A DNA stretch of 33,939 nucleotides from Ramlibacter sp. (GTDB lineage: Bacteria > Pseudomonadota > Gammaproteobacteria > Burkholderiales > Burkholderiaceae_C). Below the pieces are notes generated by a model, which ran no database searches, was not told where the DNA came from, and saw only the letters and a list, made by a program, of their open reading frames with translations. The stretch is from positions 1-33,939 of the forward strand of contig NZ_JAQGNQ010000080.1 of the NCBI RefSeq assembly GCF_028291745.1. Direction: 5' to 3'. Positions 21,841-30,802 of this stretch are shown piece by piece. A program made the translations under genes and the position numbers. Positions within the stretch are counted from its first letter, which is position 1; each line of letters starts with the position of its first letter.

Positions 21841-23096
21841 GCCTTCTCCTTGCCGCCGGCAAAGGCGGGAGCCATGGACTTGGCCGACGAGGCGGAGGCC
21901 GCGGCGGGCACCAGTCGGGGCACGTGGCGCGGCAGCCATTGCGCCCAGCGTGGGTAGCGGCGGATGAAGTGGTAGGCCAGGAAGCTTTGCACCAGCGGCC
22001 AACCCTTGAGTTTGCCCAGCGTCTGCTCGGTGACTTCGCTGCAGGCACGGACCATCAGCTGTTCGAGGTTGGCGCTCAGCGTTTCGTTGAAGCCGCGGTC
22101 GCGAATGATCACGTTCGCCTCGAGGTTGAAGGAGAGGCTCATCGGATCGAGGTTGCTGGAGCCCACGGTAGCCCACTCGCCATCCACGACCGCCACCTTG
22201 CCGTGCAAGGGGCGCTCGCAGTACTCATAGATCTTCACGCCGGCGCGCAGCAGGTGGTGGTACAGCATGCCGGATGCGGTCTTCACCCAGGCCATGTCGG
22301 GCTGGCCCTGCAGGATCAGGCGAACGTCGACACCGCGCCGCGCAGCGCGCTTCAACTCCTTGATGAAGCGGTAGCCGGGGAAGAAGTAGGCGTTGGCGAT
22401 GACGATGCGCTTCCTGGCCGTGCGGATGGCGAGCCGGTAGTGGCGCTCGATGTCGTCCATGTGGCGGCGGTTGTCACGCACCACGAACAGCGCGTCGGCC
22501 GTGCCGGCGCGCGGCAGTTGCTGCGCGCTGCCGCGAAACTGCTTGCGCCAGCGCCACCACTGGCGCTGCTCGCGCATGTGGCGGTGGCCTTCGGCCAACG
22601 AGGCGTGGCAGAAGCGATGGATCTCGGCCACCAGCGGACCGTGGATCTCCACGGCGTAATCCTGCTTGCCCACGGGCCCGAAGTCCCGCAGGTGGTCGGC
22701 CGAATAATTGATGCCACCGACGAAGGCCAGCTCGCCGTCGACCACCACGATCTTGCGGTGCATGCGCCGCAGCAGGTGCGGCCGCAGCCCGAACGGCCGC
22801 GGGCCTGGGTTGAAGGCATGCACCCGCACGCCTGCCGCCCGCAGCGTGCCCAGGTATTCTTCCGAGAGGTCGGGCGAGCCCCAGTCGTCGACGGTGATGT
22901 CCACCTGCGCACCGCGCCGGGCCGCGGCGAGCAGCGCTGCGTGCAGTTGCAGGCCGACCTTGTCCTCGAACAGGATGAAGGTCTCGACGATGACCTCCCG
23001 CCGCGCGTTGGCGATGCTGGCGAACACGCGCGGAAAGAATTCCTCGCCGTTGTCCAGCAGGGTGAAGTCGTTGCCCGGGATCCAGCGTCTTTCCAT
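21837..23096 (-). CDS. clsB: Cardiolipin synthase ClsB
   Basis: The 419-residue enzyme is a phospholipase-D superfamily member with two HKD motifs: H113-K115-D120 in MHRKIVVVDGELAFVGG and H298-K300-D305 in LHGKVAVVDGEWATVGSSN. These make cardiolipin from phosphatidylglycerol, or from PE plus PG, at the inner membrane. It lacks the N-terminal transmembrane helices of ClsA, matching ClsB. The opening MERRWIPGNDFTLLDNGEEF is ClsB-like. A non-conserved Ala/Ser-rich tail follows residue 400. It begins seven bases after ybhP and overlaps ybhN by four, so all three are co-expressed. Confidence 0.93.
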   Translation of the reverse strand: MERRWIPGNDFTLLDNGEEFFPRVFASIANARREVIVETFILFEDKVGLQLHAALLAAARRGAQVDITVDDWGSPDLSEEYLGTLRAAGVRVHAFNPGPRPFGLRPHLLRRMHRKIVVVDGELAFVGGINYSADHLRDFGPVGKQDYAVEIHGPLVAEIHRFCHASLAEGHRHMREQRQWWRWRKQFRGSAQQLPRAGTADALFVVRDNRRHMDDIERHYRLAIRTARKRIVIANAYFFPGYRFIKELKRAARRGVDVRLILQGQPDMAWVKTASGMLYHHLLRAGVKIYEYCERPLHGKVAVVDGEWATVGSSNLDPMSLSFNLEANVIIRDRGFNETLSANLEQLMVRACSEVTEQTLGKLKGWPLVQSFLAYHFIRRYPRWAQWLPRHVPRLVPAAASASSAKSMAPAFAGGKEKA

Positions 23097-23103
23097 GGTG
23101 TCC

Positions 23104-23901
23104 TCAGAGATGGATCTCCGCCACCAGCGGCGCGTGGTCCGAGAGGTGCGACCAGGGACGGCGCGGCAGCACCACCGGCAGGTGCACCGAGCAGTTGCGC
23201 ACGTAGATGCGGTCCAGCGAGAGCAGCGGGAAGATGGCAGGGAAGGTCTTGGCCGGCTCGCCGTAGGCGGTGACGAAGATCTCGCGCAGCCCGGCCTCGT
23301 TCCAGAGGATGTCGTTGGCGCGCCGGCGCCAGTCGTTGAAGTCGCCAGCCACGATCAAGGGAGCATCCGCCGGGACCTCGGTGTGCGTGATCTGGCACAG
23401 CAGGTCGAGCTGCTGCTGGCGGTGCGTCTCGGCCAGGCCCAGGTGGACGCAGATCACGTGCACGTCGCGCTGGAAGCCGGGCACCTGGAGCACGCAATGC
23501 AGCAGGCCGCGCTTCTCGGGGCCGGCAATGGACACGTCATGGTTCTGGTGGTGGGTGATCGCGAACTTGGACATCACCGCATTGCCGTGGTGTCCTTTCG
23601 GATAGACCATGTTGCGGCCGTAGGCGAACTGCGGCCAGATGCTTTCGGCCAGGAACTCGTACTGCCCCATCTCCGGCCAGTCCTCGATCTTCTTGCCGTG
23701 CTCGTCGTGCGTGCCCAGCACCTCCTGCATGAACACCACGTCGGCGCCCACCTTGCGCACCGCGTCGCGCAGCTCGGGCAGGATGAACTTGCGGTTGAAG
23801 GTCGTGAACCCCTTGTGGATGTTCACGGTCATCACCGTCAGCTGCGGAGTGGTCTCGGTCTGCTGCCGCTCCGGGGTCATGGGCTGGCTCAGATCGGTCA
23901 T
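23104..23901 (-). CDS. ybhP: Endonuclease/exonuclease/phosphatase-family protein YbhP-like
   Basis: The 265-residue protein has the DNase-I-like EEP fold used by nucleases and by phospholipid or sphingomyelin phosphatases. Visible motifs are [17 protein letters not shown] (with the metal-region Asn), VVFMQEVLG (the metal-binding Glu), [20 protein letters not shown] (the catalytic GDFN) and [14 protein letters not shown] (the C-terminal SDH). Its place in front of clsB and ybhN, as in E. coli, suggests a role in phospholipid turnover rather than DNA cleavage; that is inference. The ATG at 23901 is preceded by GAGG at about eight bases; an internal ATG at 23880 is also possible. Confidence 0.9.
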   Translation of the reverse strand: MTDLSQPMTPERQQTETTPQLTVMTVNIHKGFTTFNRKFILPELRDAVRKVGADVVFMQEVLGTHDEHGKKIEDWPEMGQYEFLAESIWPQFAYGRNMVYPKGHHGNAVMSKFAITHHQNHDVSIAGPEKRGLLHCVLQVPGFQRDVHVICVHLGLAETHRQQQLDLLCQITHTEVPADAPLIVAGDFNDWRRRANDILWNEAGLREIFVTAYGEPAKTFPAIFPLLSLDRIYVRNCSVHLPVVLPRRPWSHLSDHAPLVAEIHL

Positions 23902-24149
23902 CGTGGCGCCTCGGCTTCTTCGTTCTGGTGGGACACTTCTTGTAAATGCCCAGCTGGAGCGCAGGAGTAGGACGCAAGGCCAAGATCTTGTGGCCGGCGT
24001 CGGGTCGCGGCATGGGGGGATGCCGATGCGGCGATCCGTGCGGGCGCCGCCACCGCGTGCCGCGGCAGGCACCCCGGCGGTCGCGTTTCGATGCACACTT
24101 CGCAGCCGATGCTGAGGCAGCCCGCCGCCAGCCTCTCCCACCCACGCCG

Positions 24150-24701
24150 ATGAGAACAACAACGACCCTCCTGCGTCTGTGCGCTGCCGGTGCGCTGGTC
24201 ACCTGCGCCTCCCTTGCCCATGCCGTCGACTGGCGCCCCGACGCGGTCGTGCTCGAGGCAGGCGTCGGCCGCAACGGCAACGCCCTGGCGGGCGCCGGCC
24301 TGTCCTGGGACTGGAGCTGGCACCGGAACGCGGGCGCGGCGGAGCTGTCCGCGCGCACCGAGCTGCTGCTCAACGAATGGCGCGCCGACGACTTCGGCGG
24401 CGGCCACCAGAACTTCACGCAGATCGTGCTGCTGCCCACCTTGCGGATGCAGATGGCGCAGGGGCGCTCGCCCTGGTTCCTGGAGCTGGGCGTCGGCGCC
24501 AGCTACATGGATCCGCTGTACGTCACGCCGGACAGACAGTTCAGCACGCGCTTCAACTTCTACGACGTGCTGGGCGTCGGCTATCGGCTCGGTGCCGACC
24601 GTGAAGTGGGCCTGCGCCTGAACCACGTCTCCAATGCCGGCATCAAGAAGCCGAACCCGGGTGAGGAATTCCTGCAGCTGCAGTTCGTGCAGCGCTTCTG
24701 A
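24150..24701 (+). CDS. pagL: Acyloxyacyl hydrolase, PagL-like lipid A 3-O-deacylase
   Basis: The 183-residue protein has a signal peptide (cleavage near AHA-VDWRP, residue 25) and a small beta-barrel body of alternating hydrophobic strands. It matches the PagL family of outer-membrane enzymes that remove the 3-O-linked acyl chain of lipid A. The catalytic triad is conserved in spacing: H159 and S161 in [17 protein letters not shown], and E173 fourteen residues after the histidine, as in the Pseudomonas enzyme. It ends in a C-terminal phenylalanine (LQLQFVQRF), typical of outer-membrane barrels. The ATG at 24150 gives the signal peptide; no clear ribosome binding site precedes it. It is divergent from ybhP. 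Confidence 0.9.
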   Translation: MRTTTTLLRLCAAGALVTCASLAHAVDWRPDAVVLEAGVGRNGNALAGAGLSWDWSWHRNAGAAELSARTELLLNEWRADDFGGGHQNFTQIVLLPTLRMQMAQGRSPWFLELGVGASYMDPLYVTPDRQFSTRFNFYDVLGVGYRLGADREVGLRLNHVSNAGIKKPNPGEEFLQLQFVQRF

Positions 24702-24746
24702 GCTGCGCGGACGCCGCGGCGGCGCTCCAGCGCAACCGCGGCCATG

Positions 24747-24769
24747 AAAAAAGCCCGGCAGAGCCGGGC
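24747..24769 (-). terminator. Rho-independent terminator of the Spy-like gene
   Basis: On the minus strand GCCCGGC and GCCGGGC pair in a perfect 7-bp stem around a 3-base loop and are followed directly by six Ts (24752-24747). It lies 22 bases beyond the Spy-like stop codon. This is the clearest terminator in the window. Confidence 0.88.
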
Positions 24770-24791
24770 TTCCTGGTCGCGTCGCTTGGCA

Positions 24792-25298
24792 TCAGCCGTG
24801 GTGACCACCGTGGTGACGACCTTTCCCCGCCATGAAGCGCAGGCCTTCGGTGTCGAACACCTGGCGCTGCTGCGGATTGAGCGCGGAGTAGAAATTCTTC
24901 GTCGCGTCCATGCGCCTGTCCATTTCGGCGCTGCGCTCGGCACGCATGGCCCGCATGCGGTCGATGCGCTCGGGGGTGGTGAGCTTCGACCACTCCTCGT
25001 GCTGCGGACGCTGCATGCCCGTGGGCTTGATGGCGCTGGCCCAGGTGTTCCAGGCGTTCTCCTGGGTCGGGGCGATCTGCAGCTTCTGCTTCAGCTTGCC
25101 CAGGCGCTCGGCCATGCGCTGTTCCCTGTGGGCGCGGAACTCGGCCATCTTCGCCGGATCGCGCGGGCCATGGTCGCCACGCATCTGGTGGCCGGGCGCT
25201 TCGGCGGGGGGAGTCTGGGCCTGTGCCACGGCACCCGCCGCCAGGGCGGCCACCAGACCGGCGGCGAAGAGGCGACGTTGAAGCTGTTTCATGATCAT
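24792..25298 (-). CDS. Spy/CpxP-like periplasmic protein with His-rich C-terminus
   Basis: The 168-residue protein has a signal peptide (LFAAGLVAALAAGAVAQA) and a helical, charged mature part with the LTxxQ-like repeats of the Spy/CpxP family: LTTPERIDRMRAM near 112 and LNPQQRQVFD near 146. These periplasmic proteins act as ATP-independent chaperones or as envelope-stress and metal sensors. The tail GRHHGGHHG could bind a metal such as copper or nickel. Start at 25298 (ATGATCATG) follows AAAGGA by five bases; translation from the second ATG (25292) would change only two residues. The gene ends at a strong terminator. It lies about 600 bp from the copper regulator, but no CueR-like operator precedes it. 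Confidence 0.85.
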   Translation of the reverse strand: MIMKQLQRRLFAAGLVAALAAGAVAQAQTPPAEAPGHQMRGDHGPRDPAKMAEFRAHREQRMAERLGKLKQKLQIAPTQENAWNTWASAIKPTGMQRPQHEEWSKLTTPERIDRMRAMRAERSAEMDRRMDATKNFYSALNPQQRQVFDTEGLRFMAGKGRHHGGHHG

Positions 25299-25526
25299 CA
25301 AATCCTTTCGGGGTTGTGGCGGACCACTTTCGGGCCCGTTGCATCGCAGTCTGCGTGGCTCATGTAAGCCAGCCATCGCCCCCCGGTTGCCGCTGTGTAA
25401 AGGCTGGCGCTGGCAACCACAGGCTGGGTCGTCGCGGTCCTACGGCAAGCGTCCAATGCCAATGACGCGCGGCACGGACGGGCAGCACCAGAGTGACTCC
25501 ATTCCATCCCTATCGCAGGAGTGAGC

Positions 25527-25853
25527 ATGAGGTACCAGGTTTACGTGGCGGTCGCCGGAGTGCTGGCGACTGCGTTCATGGCGGGGGGTGCCTATGCCCA
25601 GGACACCCATCCGCTCCCCGACACCATGACCGACACGGCGCCGACCCCGGCGTCCGATCGCGACAGCCTCGGCGCCGTGATCATGATGGACCAGCCGGTG
25701 CTGGCCCAACGCCAGCAGATGCTGCAGGCGCAGGAACGCACGGCGGTCGACACCCGCACGCTCGGCGCGGGCCCGGCGCGGGTGATCCGCGAAACCTTCG
25801 AACAGCAGCGCGCGCGCGAAGCAACGCAGTCGCAGGGCGGCACGCCGAAGTAA
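25527..25853 (+). CDS. Small secreted hypothetical protein
   Basis: The 108-residue product carries a signal peptide (VYVAVAGVLATAFMAGGAYA, cleavage before QDTH near residue 25). The mature part is Asp/Thr/Ala/Gln-rich with VLAQRQQMLQAQERTAVDTR and VIRETFEQQRAREATQ forming a likely helix. I recognise no family. AGGAG at 25517-25521 with a five-base gap supports the ATG at 25527. The stop codon lies five bases before the 3' end of the convergent cueR gene. A periplasmic role linked to the adjacent metal and envelope genes is possible but unsupported. Confidence 0.68.
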   Translation: MRYQVYVAVAGVLATAFMAGGAYAQDTHPLPDTMTDTAPTPASDRDSLGAVIMMDQPVLAQRQQMLQAQERTAVDTRTLGAGPARVIRETFEQQRAREATQSQGGTPK

Positions 25854-25858
25854 GCGGC

Positions 25859-26293
25859 TCACCCGGCGAGCCGGTCGAGGATCGGACAGTCCGGACGGTC
25901 GTCGCCGTGACAGCAGTGGATCAGGTGCTGCAGCGTGTGCTGCATCTCCTGCATCGCGGCGATCCGCTGCGCCAGGTCGTCGGCGTGCTTTTGCGCGATG
26001 CGTCGCACACTGGCACTGGCGCGCCGCCGGTTCTGCCACAGGCCGAGCAGCTCCGCGATCTCCTCCATCGAAAAGCCGAGATCGCGGGCGCGCTTGATGA
26101 AGCGCAGCGTATGCACGTCGGCGGCGCCATACTGGCGATAGCCGCTGTCGGTGCGCGATACGCGGGCGAGCAGGCCCAGCCCCTCGTAGTGCCGCACCAT
26201 CTTCGGCGAGACGCCGGAGAGCCGCGCAGCGGCGCCGATGTTGACCGGCCAGGTCACGTCCTCCGGCGCCACGATGCCAACCGCAGCCTTCAC
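25859..26293 (-). CDS. cueR: CueR-type MerR-family copper-responsive regulator
   Basis: The 144-residue protein is a MerR-family activator that senses Cu(I) (or Ag/Au). The winged HTH spans about 18-85 (NIGAAARLSGVSPKMVRHYE, TDSGYRQYGAADVHTLRFIK), followed by a coiled dimerisation helix. The metal loop CCHGDDRPDCP (127-137) keeps two cysteines eight residues apart (C128, C136), the CueR spacing. The N-terminus is about 16 residues longer than usual because translation begins at GTG 26293, which overlaps the copZ stop codon as GTGA. It is the second gene of a copZ-cueR operon and should control the operators at 26518-26548 and 26601-26631. Confidence 0.92.
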   Translation of the reverse strand: MKAAVGIVAPEDVTWPVNIGAAARLSGVSPKMVRHYEGLGLLARVSRTDSGYRQYGAADVHTLRFIKRARDLGFSMEEIAELLGLWQNRRRASASVRRIAQKHADDLAQRIAAMQEMQHTLQHLIHCCHGDDRPDCPILDRLAG

Positions 26294-26487
26294 GTCGCGA
26301 CCTTGTAGCCTTCTTCCTCGATCGCCTGCACGATGGCAGCGCGGTCCTGCTCCGATTGCACTTCGACCTTACCGCTGGCGAGGTCGATCTTCACGTCCGC
26401 CTGCGGATCGAGCGACTTCACGGCCTGGGTCACCGCGCCAACGCAGTGGCCGCAGCTCATGCCTTGCACCTGGAAACTCTGGTTCAT
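26290..26487 (-). CDS. copZ: Heavy-metal-associated copper chaperone, CopZ-like
   Basis: The 65-residue protein is one HMA (ferredoxin-like) domain that carries Cu(I) in the cytoplasm to the P-type ATPase. The metal site is GMSCGHC (residues 9-15), and the C-terminal GYKVAT is typical. AAGGA sits six bases before the ATG. It is the first gene after a CueR-type promoter, overlaps cueR by four bases and lies divergent from copA, forming a compact copper-response locus. Confidence 0.93.
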   Translation of the reverse strand: MNQSFQVQGMSCGHCVGAVTQAVKSLDPQADVKIDLASGKVEVQSEQDRAAIVQAIEEEGYKVAT

Positions 26488-26517
26488 CGGCTGTCCTTCG
26501 GGAATGGTTCGGAGCGA

Positions 26518-26548
26518 AGCCTGAACCCTGCCATCATGGTAAGGTCAA
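26518..26548 (-). promoter_or_regulatory. CueR-type promoter/operator of copZ-cueR
   Basis: On the minus strand TTGACC (26548-26543) and CAGGCT (26523-26518) are 19 bases apart, the long spacer diagnostic of MerR-family promoters. The spacer carries a dyad, in plus-strand order ACCCTGCCA (26525-26533) and TGGTAAGGT (26537-26545), with two mismatches between arms. Confidence 0.75.
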
Positions 26549-26600
26549 GGCAAGCCTCGCGGATCCCCCTGCGCGCTGGCGGGTTGATCCGTACCCACGC

Positions 26601-26631
26601 TTGACCCTGCCATCGTGGCAAGGTGGACCAT
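26601..26631 (+). promoter_or_regulatory. CueR-type promoter/operator of copA
   Basis: TTGACC (26601-26606), a 19-base spacer and GACCAT (26626-26631) form a MerR-type promoter. The dyad is ACCCTGCCA (26604-26612) and TGGCAAGGT (26616-26624), one mismatch. The -35 TTGACC is that of E. coli copA. The start codon at 26639 lies seven bases after the -10, so the mRNA would be leaderless. Confidence 0.78.
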
Positions 26632-26638
26632 CGCTGCC

Positions 26639-28885
26639 ATGCAGACTGCCACCACGACCGCTCCCCGCACCCTGGACCTCGGCGTCGCCGGGATGACCTG
26701 TGCCTCCTGCGTGGGCCGGGTCGAGCGCGCGCTGAAGAAGGTGCCCGGCGTGAACGACGCGGTGGTCAATCTCGCGACCGAGTCCGCCCGCGTGAGCTAT
26801 GCGCCTTCGGCCGACATCGAAGCGCGCATCCGCCGCGCCGTCCGCAACGCCGGCTACGAGCCGCGCGCGCGGGATGCGGATGCTGCCGCGGACAACCTGT
26901 CGCCCTGGGCGGGGTTCGCGCCGGTCGCCATCGGCCTGCTGTTGTCGCTGCCCCTGCTTGTGCCCATGGTCGGTGGGCTGGCGGGCCTGCACTGGAGCTT
27001 GCCGGCATGGCTGCAGTTCCTGCTGGCGACACCCGTGCAGTTCATTCTCGGTGCCCGCTTCTATCGCGCCGGCTGGCACGCGCTGAAGGCGGGCACGGGC
27101 AACATGGATTTGCTGGTCGCCCTGGGCACCAGCGCGGGCTGGGGCCTGTCGCTGTGGCTCTGGCTGGCCCGCGGCCACGAGCACCTGTACTTCGAGGCCT
27201 CGGCGGTGGTGGTGACGCTGGTGCTGCTGGGCAAGTGGCTGGAGGCGCGCGCCAAGCGGCAGACCACCACCGCGATCCGCGCACTGCAGGCCCTGCGACC
27301 CGAGACCGCGCACGTGATCCTGCGCACCGGCGGCGAGGCCGACCTGCCGCTGGCCGAAGTGATCGCCGGCGATCAACTGGTGGTGCGTCCCGGCGAGCGC
27401 ATCCCGGCCGATGGCCTGGTGGAGCAGGGCGACACGCACGTCGACGAGGCGATGCTCACCGGCGAGCCGCTGCCGGTGCGCAAGGGCGCCGGCGAGCGCG
27501 TGACGGGCGGCAGCATCAATGGCGAGGGCCGCATCGTCGTACGGGCCACGGCCGTGGGGCAGGAGAGCGTGCTCGCGCAGATCATCCGGCTGGTGGAGGA
27601 TGCGCAGGCCGGCAAGGCGCCGATCCAGCGGCTGGTCGACCGCGTCTCGGCGGTGTTCGTGCCGGTCGTGCTGGGGCTCGCTGCAATCACGCTGGCGGGG
27701 TGGTTGCTGGCCGGTGCGGGCATGGAGCAGGCGCTGATCCGCGCGGTGGCCGTGCTGGTGATCGCCTGCCCCTGTGCGCTGGGGCTCGCCACGCCGGCGG
27801 CGATCATGGCCGGCACGGGGGTCGCCGCCCGCCACGGCATCCTGATCAAGGACGCGGAGGCGCTGGAGAACGCGCATCGCGTCGGCACCGTCGCTTTCGA
27901 CAAGACGGGCACGCTGACGGTCGGCCAGCCCCGGCTGATCGCCTTCCTCACGGCGCCGGGTGCCGACGAAGCCGCAACCCTGGCGATCGCGGCCAGCCTG
28001 CAAAGCGGCAGCGAACATCCGCTGGCGCGCGCCGTGGTGGCCGCGGCGCGCGAGCGGGCGATGACAGTCACCGCGCCGACTGCCGTGCGGGCGGTGCCGG
28101 GTCGTGGGACCGAAGGCGAAGTCGGCGGCCGTCAGTTCCTGATTGGCAGCCTGCCATGGCTCGAGGAATTGCAGCTGCCGCTGGGCACGCTTGCCGGCAA
28201 CGTGCAGCGCCTGCAAGCCCAAGGCGCGACGCTGTCGGCTCTGGTGGAGCGCACCGACGCTGTCCTGGGGATGCTGGCCTTGATGGCTTTCGCGGACGCG
28301 CCCAAGCCCGGCGCGGCGCAGGCACTGTCAGCGCTGCGTGCCCGCGGGCTGCGGCTGGTGATGATCTCCGGCGACCAGCGTGCCGCTGCACTCGCGATGG
28401 CGCAGCGACTGGGCTTGCGGCCGGAGGAAGTGCAGGCCGAGGTGCTGCCGGCCGACAAGGCGGCGCGCATCGCTGCCTTGCGCAGCGAAGGACAGGTCGT
28501 GGCCATGGTGGGCGACGGCATCAACGACGCGCCGGCGCTGGCTGCCGCCGATATCGGCATCGCGATGGGCACCGGCACCGACGTGGCCATGCACGCGGCC
28601 GGCATCACGCTGATGCGCGGTGACCTGGCACTGGTCGCGGGCGCGCTCGAGATCTCGCAGCGCACCGTGCGCAAGATCCGGCAGAACCTGTTCTGGGCCT
28701 TCGCGTACAACGTGGCCGGCATTCCGCTTGCCGCACTCGGGGTGCTGAGCCCCGTGGTCGCCGGCGCCGCCATGGCGCTTTCGAGCGTCAGCGTGTTGAC
28801 CAACGCGCTGCTGCTCAAGCGCTGGCGACTCGCCCCCGCTCCCTCTCCCGCTCGCGGCTCTCCTCAGCGCGCCAGCGCGGGATAG
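26639..28885 (+). CDS. copA: Copper-translocating P1B-type ATPase
   Basis: The 748-residue inner-membrane pump exports Cu(I). One N-terminal HMA domain carries CASC (21-24). Eight hydrophobic segments surround the actuator motif TGEPLPV, the membrane copper site CPC (377-379 in [12 protein letters not shown]), the phosphorylation motif with D421 in DKTGTLT, the SEHPLARAV motif and GDGINDAP (from 625). [16 protein letters not shown] and [14 protein letters not shown] in the last helices match Cu(I)-specific (P1B-1) pumps. The ATG at 26639 is placed directly after a CueR-type promoter with no ribosome binding site. The last residues are a non-conserved Pro/Ser tail whose final 22 bases overlap the convergent ene-reductase gene. 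Confidence 0.95.
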   Translation: MQTATTTAPRTLDLGVAGMTCASCVGRVERALKKVPGVNDAVVNLATESARVSYAPSADIEARIRRAVRNAGYEPRARDADAAADNLSPWAGFAPVAIGLLLSLPLLVPMVGGLAGLHWSLPAWLQFLLATPVQFILGARFYRAGWHALKAGTGNMDLLVALGTSAGWGLSLWLWLARGHEHLYFEASAVVVTLVLLGKWLEARAKRQTTTAIRALQALRPETAHVILRTGGEADLPLAEVIAGDQLVVRPGERIPADGLVEQGDTHVDEAMLTGEPLPVRKGAGERVTGGSINGEGRIVVRATAVGQESVLAQIIRLVEDAQAGKAPIQRLVDRVSAVFVPVVLGLAAITLAGWLLAGAGMEQALIRAVAVLVIACPCALGLATPAAIMAGTGVAARHGILIKDAEALENAHRVGTVAFDKTGTLTVGQPRLIAFLTAPGADEAATLAIAASLQSGSEHPLARAVVAAARERAMTVTAPTAVRAVPGRGTEGEVGGRQFLIGSLPWLEELQLPLGTLAGNVQRLQAQGATLSALVERTDAVLGMLALMAFADAPKPGAAQALSALRARGLRLVMISGDQRAAALAMAQRLGLRPEEVQAEVLPADKAARIAALRSEGQVVAMVGDGINDAPALAAADIGIAMGTGTDVAMHAAGITLMRGDLALVAGALEISQRTVRKIRQNLFWAFAYNVAGIPLAALGVLSPVVAGAAMALSSVSVLTNALLLKRWRLAPAPSPARGSPQRASAG

Positions 28886-29967
28886 TCGGTGTAGCCCTTT
28901 TCCCCGCCGCCATACAGCGTCGCCTTGTCGATCTTGTTGAGCGGCGCGTTCTTGCGCAGGCGCTCCACCAGGTCCGGGTTGGCGATGTAGGGGCGGCCGA
29001 AGGCGACGAGGTCCGCGCCCTCGGCAATCGCGTGGTCCGCCAGCGGCCGGTCGTAGCCGTTGTTCACCATCCAGGCACCCTTGGCGCCGGCGGCGTGCCA
29101 GGCCTTGCGCAGGGCCGCGTAGTCGAACGGGCGGCCATCCACCTCGCGCGGGCCGCCGGTGGCGCCCTCGATCAGGTGCAGGTACGCGAACTGCATAGGC
29201 GCGAGCTGGCGCACCACGTAGTCGAACAGCGGCTGCGGGTCGGCATCGACGATGTCGTTGGCCGGCGTGACGGGCGACAGGCGCAGCCCGACGCGGCCGT
29301 GGCCGACCTCCTCGATCACCTCGCGCATCACCTCCAGCAGCAGGCGCGCGCGGTTCTCGATGGAGCCGCCGTAGTCGTCGGTGCGCTGGTTGCTGCCGGT
29401 CTTGAGGAACTGGTCCAGCAGGTAGCCATTGGCGCCGTGCACTTCGACGCCGTCGAAGCCCGCACTGATGGCATTGCGGGCTGCATGACGGAAGTCGCGC
29501 ACGACCCGCGGCAATTCTTCCGAGTCGAGAGCGCGGGGCTCGGAGGTAGCGACGAAAGTGCCGACGCCGTTCTTCACCAGGTAGGTCTGGGTGTGCGCCG
29601 TGAGCGCGGAAGGTGCCACCGGCTTCTGGCCACCCGGCTGCAGGTCGACGTGCGAGACGCGGCCCACGTGCCACAGCTGGCAGTAGATGCGACCCCCCTT
29701 GTCGTGCACCGCGCGGGTCACCTTCTTCCAGCCATCGAGCTGCTCCGTGCTGTAGAGGCCGGGCACGTCGGCGTAGCCTTGCCCCTCGTGGGTGATGGCG
29801 GTCGCCTCGCTGATGATCAGGCCGGCCGAGGCCCGCTGCGCGTAGTACTGCGCCATCAGCGGGGTGGGAAGGGCGCTGGGTGCGCGATTGCGCGTCAGCG
29901 GCGCCATGACGATGCGATTCGGCAGGTTCAGGTTGCCGACATGCACGGGGTCGAAGAGTGATTTCAT
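28864..29967 (-). CDS. Old-yellow-enzyme family alkene reductase
   Basis: The 367-residue FMN-dependent enzyme is a TIM barrel of the NADH:flavin oxidoreductase/NemA type that reduces activated C=C bonds or nitro-esters with NAD(P)H. The substrate-binding pair H177/N180 and the proton donor Y182 stand in [18 protein letters not shown] contacts include MAPLTRNR at 21-28 and QLWHVGR at 97-103; the phosphate-binding end is [13 protein letters not shown]. The ATG at 29967 opens [18 protein letters not shown], the canonical start; the ribosome binding site is weak. The GST gene lies 118 bp upstream on the same strand, which suggests a shared role against electrophiles. Confidence 0.93.
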   Translation of the reverse strand: MKSLFDPVHVGNLNLPNRIVMAPLTRNRAPSALPTPLMAQYYAQRASAGLIISEATAITHEGQGYADVPGLYSTEQLDGWKKVTRAVHDKGGRIYCQLWHVGRVSHVDLQPGGQKPVAPSALTAHTQTYLVKNGVGTFVATSEPRALDSEELPRVVRDFRHAARNAISAGFDGVEVHGANGYLLDQFLKTGSNQRTDDYGGSIENRARLLLEVMREVIEEVGHGRVGLRLSPVTPANDIVDADPQPLFDYVVRQLAPMQFAYLHLIEGATGGPREVDGRPFDYAALRKAWHAAGAKGAWMVNNGYDRPLADHAIAEGADLVAFGRPYIANPDLVERLRKNAPLNKIDKATLYGGGEKGYTDYPALAR

Positions 29968-29986
29968 GAAGGTTGGTTGTGGCTTG

Positions 29987-30005
29987 CGGCCGGGGGTTCC
30001 GGCCG
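29987..30005. other. Hairpin upstream of the ene-reductase gene
   Basis: CGGCCGG and CCGGCCG pair perfectly around five bases. The structure falls in the 118-bp gap between GST and the ene-reductase. It may end most GST transcripts, but lacks a T-tract. Confidence 0.3.
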
Positions 30006-30085
30006 TCACCGTGCGTTACGCCCGGCAGCGCTGGGCGGGGGCACAGGACAGGGGGTGCGCCGTCGGCGCAACCACCCGGGAAACA

Positions 30086-30691
30086 TCAGGAAAGCTTCTC
30101 GTGCTGCAAGGCCATCTGCACGGCGGGGCGCGCCTCGACGCGCGCGTTGTGGGCCACCAGGTTGGGATAGCGCGAGATGTCGATCTGCATCGGCTTGGTC
30201 CAGCGGGTGACGGTATAGAGATACGCATCGGCCACGGTGAAGTGCTCGCCCATCACGTAGTCCTTGGCTGCGAGCTCGCGATTGACGAACTCGAACCGGT
30301 TGGCCAGGCGGTCGCGATAGATCTGCTTGGCTTCTTCCGGCATGTTGGGCATGAACAGCGGCGAGAAGCTCTTGTGGATCTCGGTGCCGATGAGGGTCAG
30401 CCACTCCTGCAGGCGATAGCGTGGCAGCGTGCCGTTGGCCGGTGCGAGGTTCTTGGCGGGCACCTGGTCGGCTACGTACTGCACGATGGCCGGGCCTTCA
30501 CGCAGGCGCGTGCCGTCATCGAGTTCCAGCATCGGCACGTAGCCCAGAGGATTGATCGTGTAGTAGTCCGTGCCGTCCTGCAGCTTGTGCGTCTTGGTGG
30601 GGGCCATCACCAGCTCGAAGGCGAGGCCGGCCTCGTGCAGGACGATGTGGGGCGACAGCGAACAGGCACCGGGCGAGTAGTACAGCTTCAT
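30086..30691 (-). CDS. Glutathione S-transferase, beta-class-like
   Basis: The 201-residue cytosolic enzyme conjugates or reduces electrophiles with glutathione. The thioredoxin-like N-terminal domain begins MKLYYSPGACSLSPHIVLHE with C10, the catalytic-region cysteine of bacterial beta-class GSTs; the cis-proline YVPMLEL near 51-57 and EGPAIVQYVAD (66-76) bind glutathione. The helical C-terminal domain has FTVADAYLYTV, the N-capping motif. AAAGGAAA lies seven bases before the ATG at 30691. It is divergent from the AsmA-like gene and upstream of the ene-reductase. Confidence 0.94.
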   Translation of the reverse strand: MKLYYSPGACSLSPHIVLHEAGLAFELVMAPTKTHKLQDGTDYYTINPLGYVPMLELDDGTRLREGPAIVQYVADQVPAKNLAPANGTLPRYRLQEWLTLIGTEIHKSFSPLFMPNMPEEAKQIYRDRLANRFEFVNRELAAKDYVMGEHFTVADAYLYTVTRWTKPMQIDISRYPNLVAHNARVEARPAVQMALQHEKLS

Positions 30692-30802
30692 CGTTGTTTC
30701 CTTTGGAGTTGCGCAGTGGGTTACGTGAAGAAATCCCATGCTAGCCAAAGAGCGCAGGCCTTGCACGCCTTGGGGCTGCTGCGCCCAGCCCGACAATTGG
30801 CC

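Noticed and set aside
25299..25526. CpxR box upstream of the Spy-like gene
   Set aside because: Two TGTAA motifs exist but are about 30 bp apart rather than the tandem GTAAA-N5-GTAAA layout.
26534..28222. A 562-codon minus-strand open frame
   Set aside because: Antisense to copA, which is complete and conserved.
28840..28885. A third-type repeat insertion at the copA 3' end
   Set aside because: The Pro/Ser-rich tail codons resemble half of the CTCCC element, but no inverted partner is present and the match is too short.
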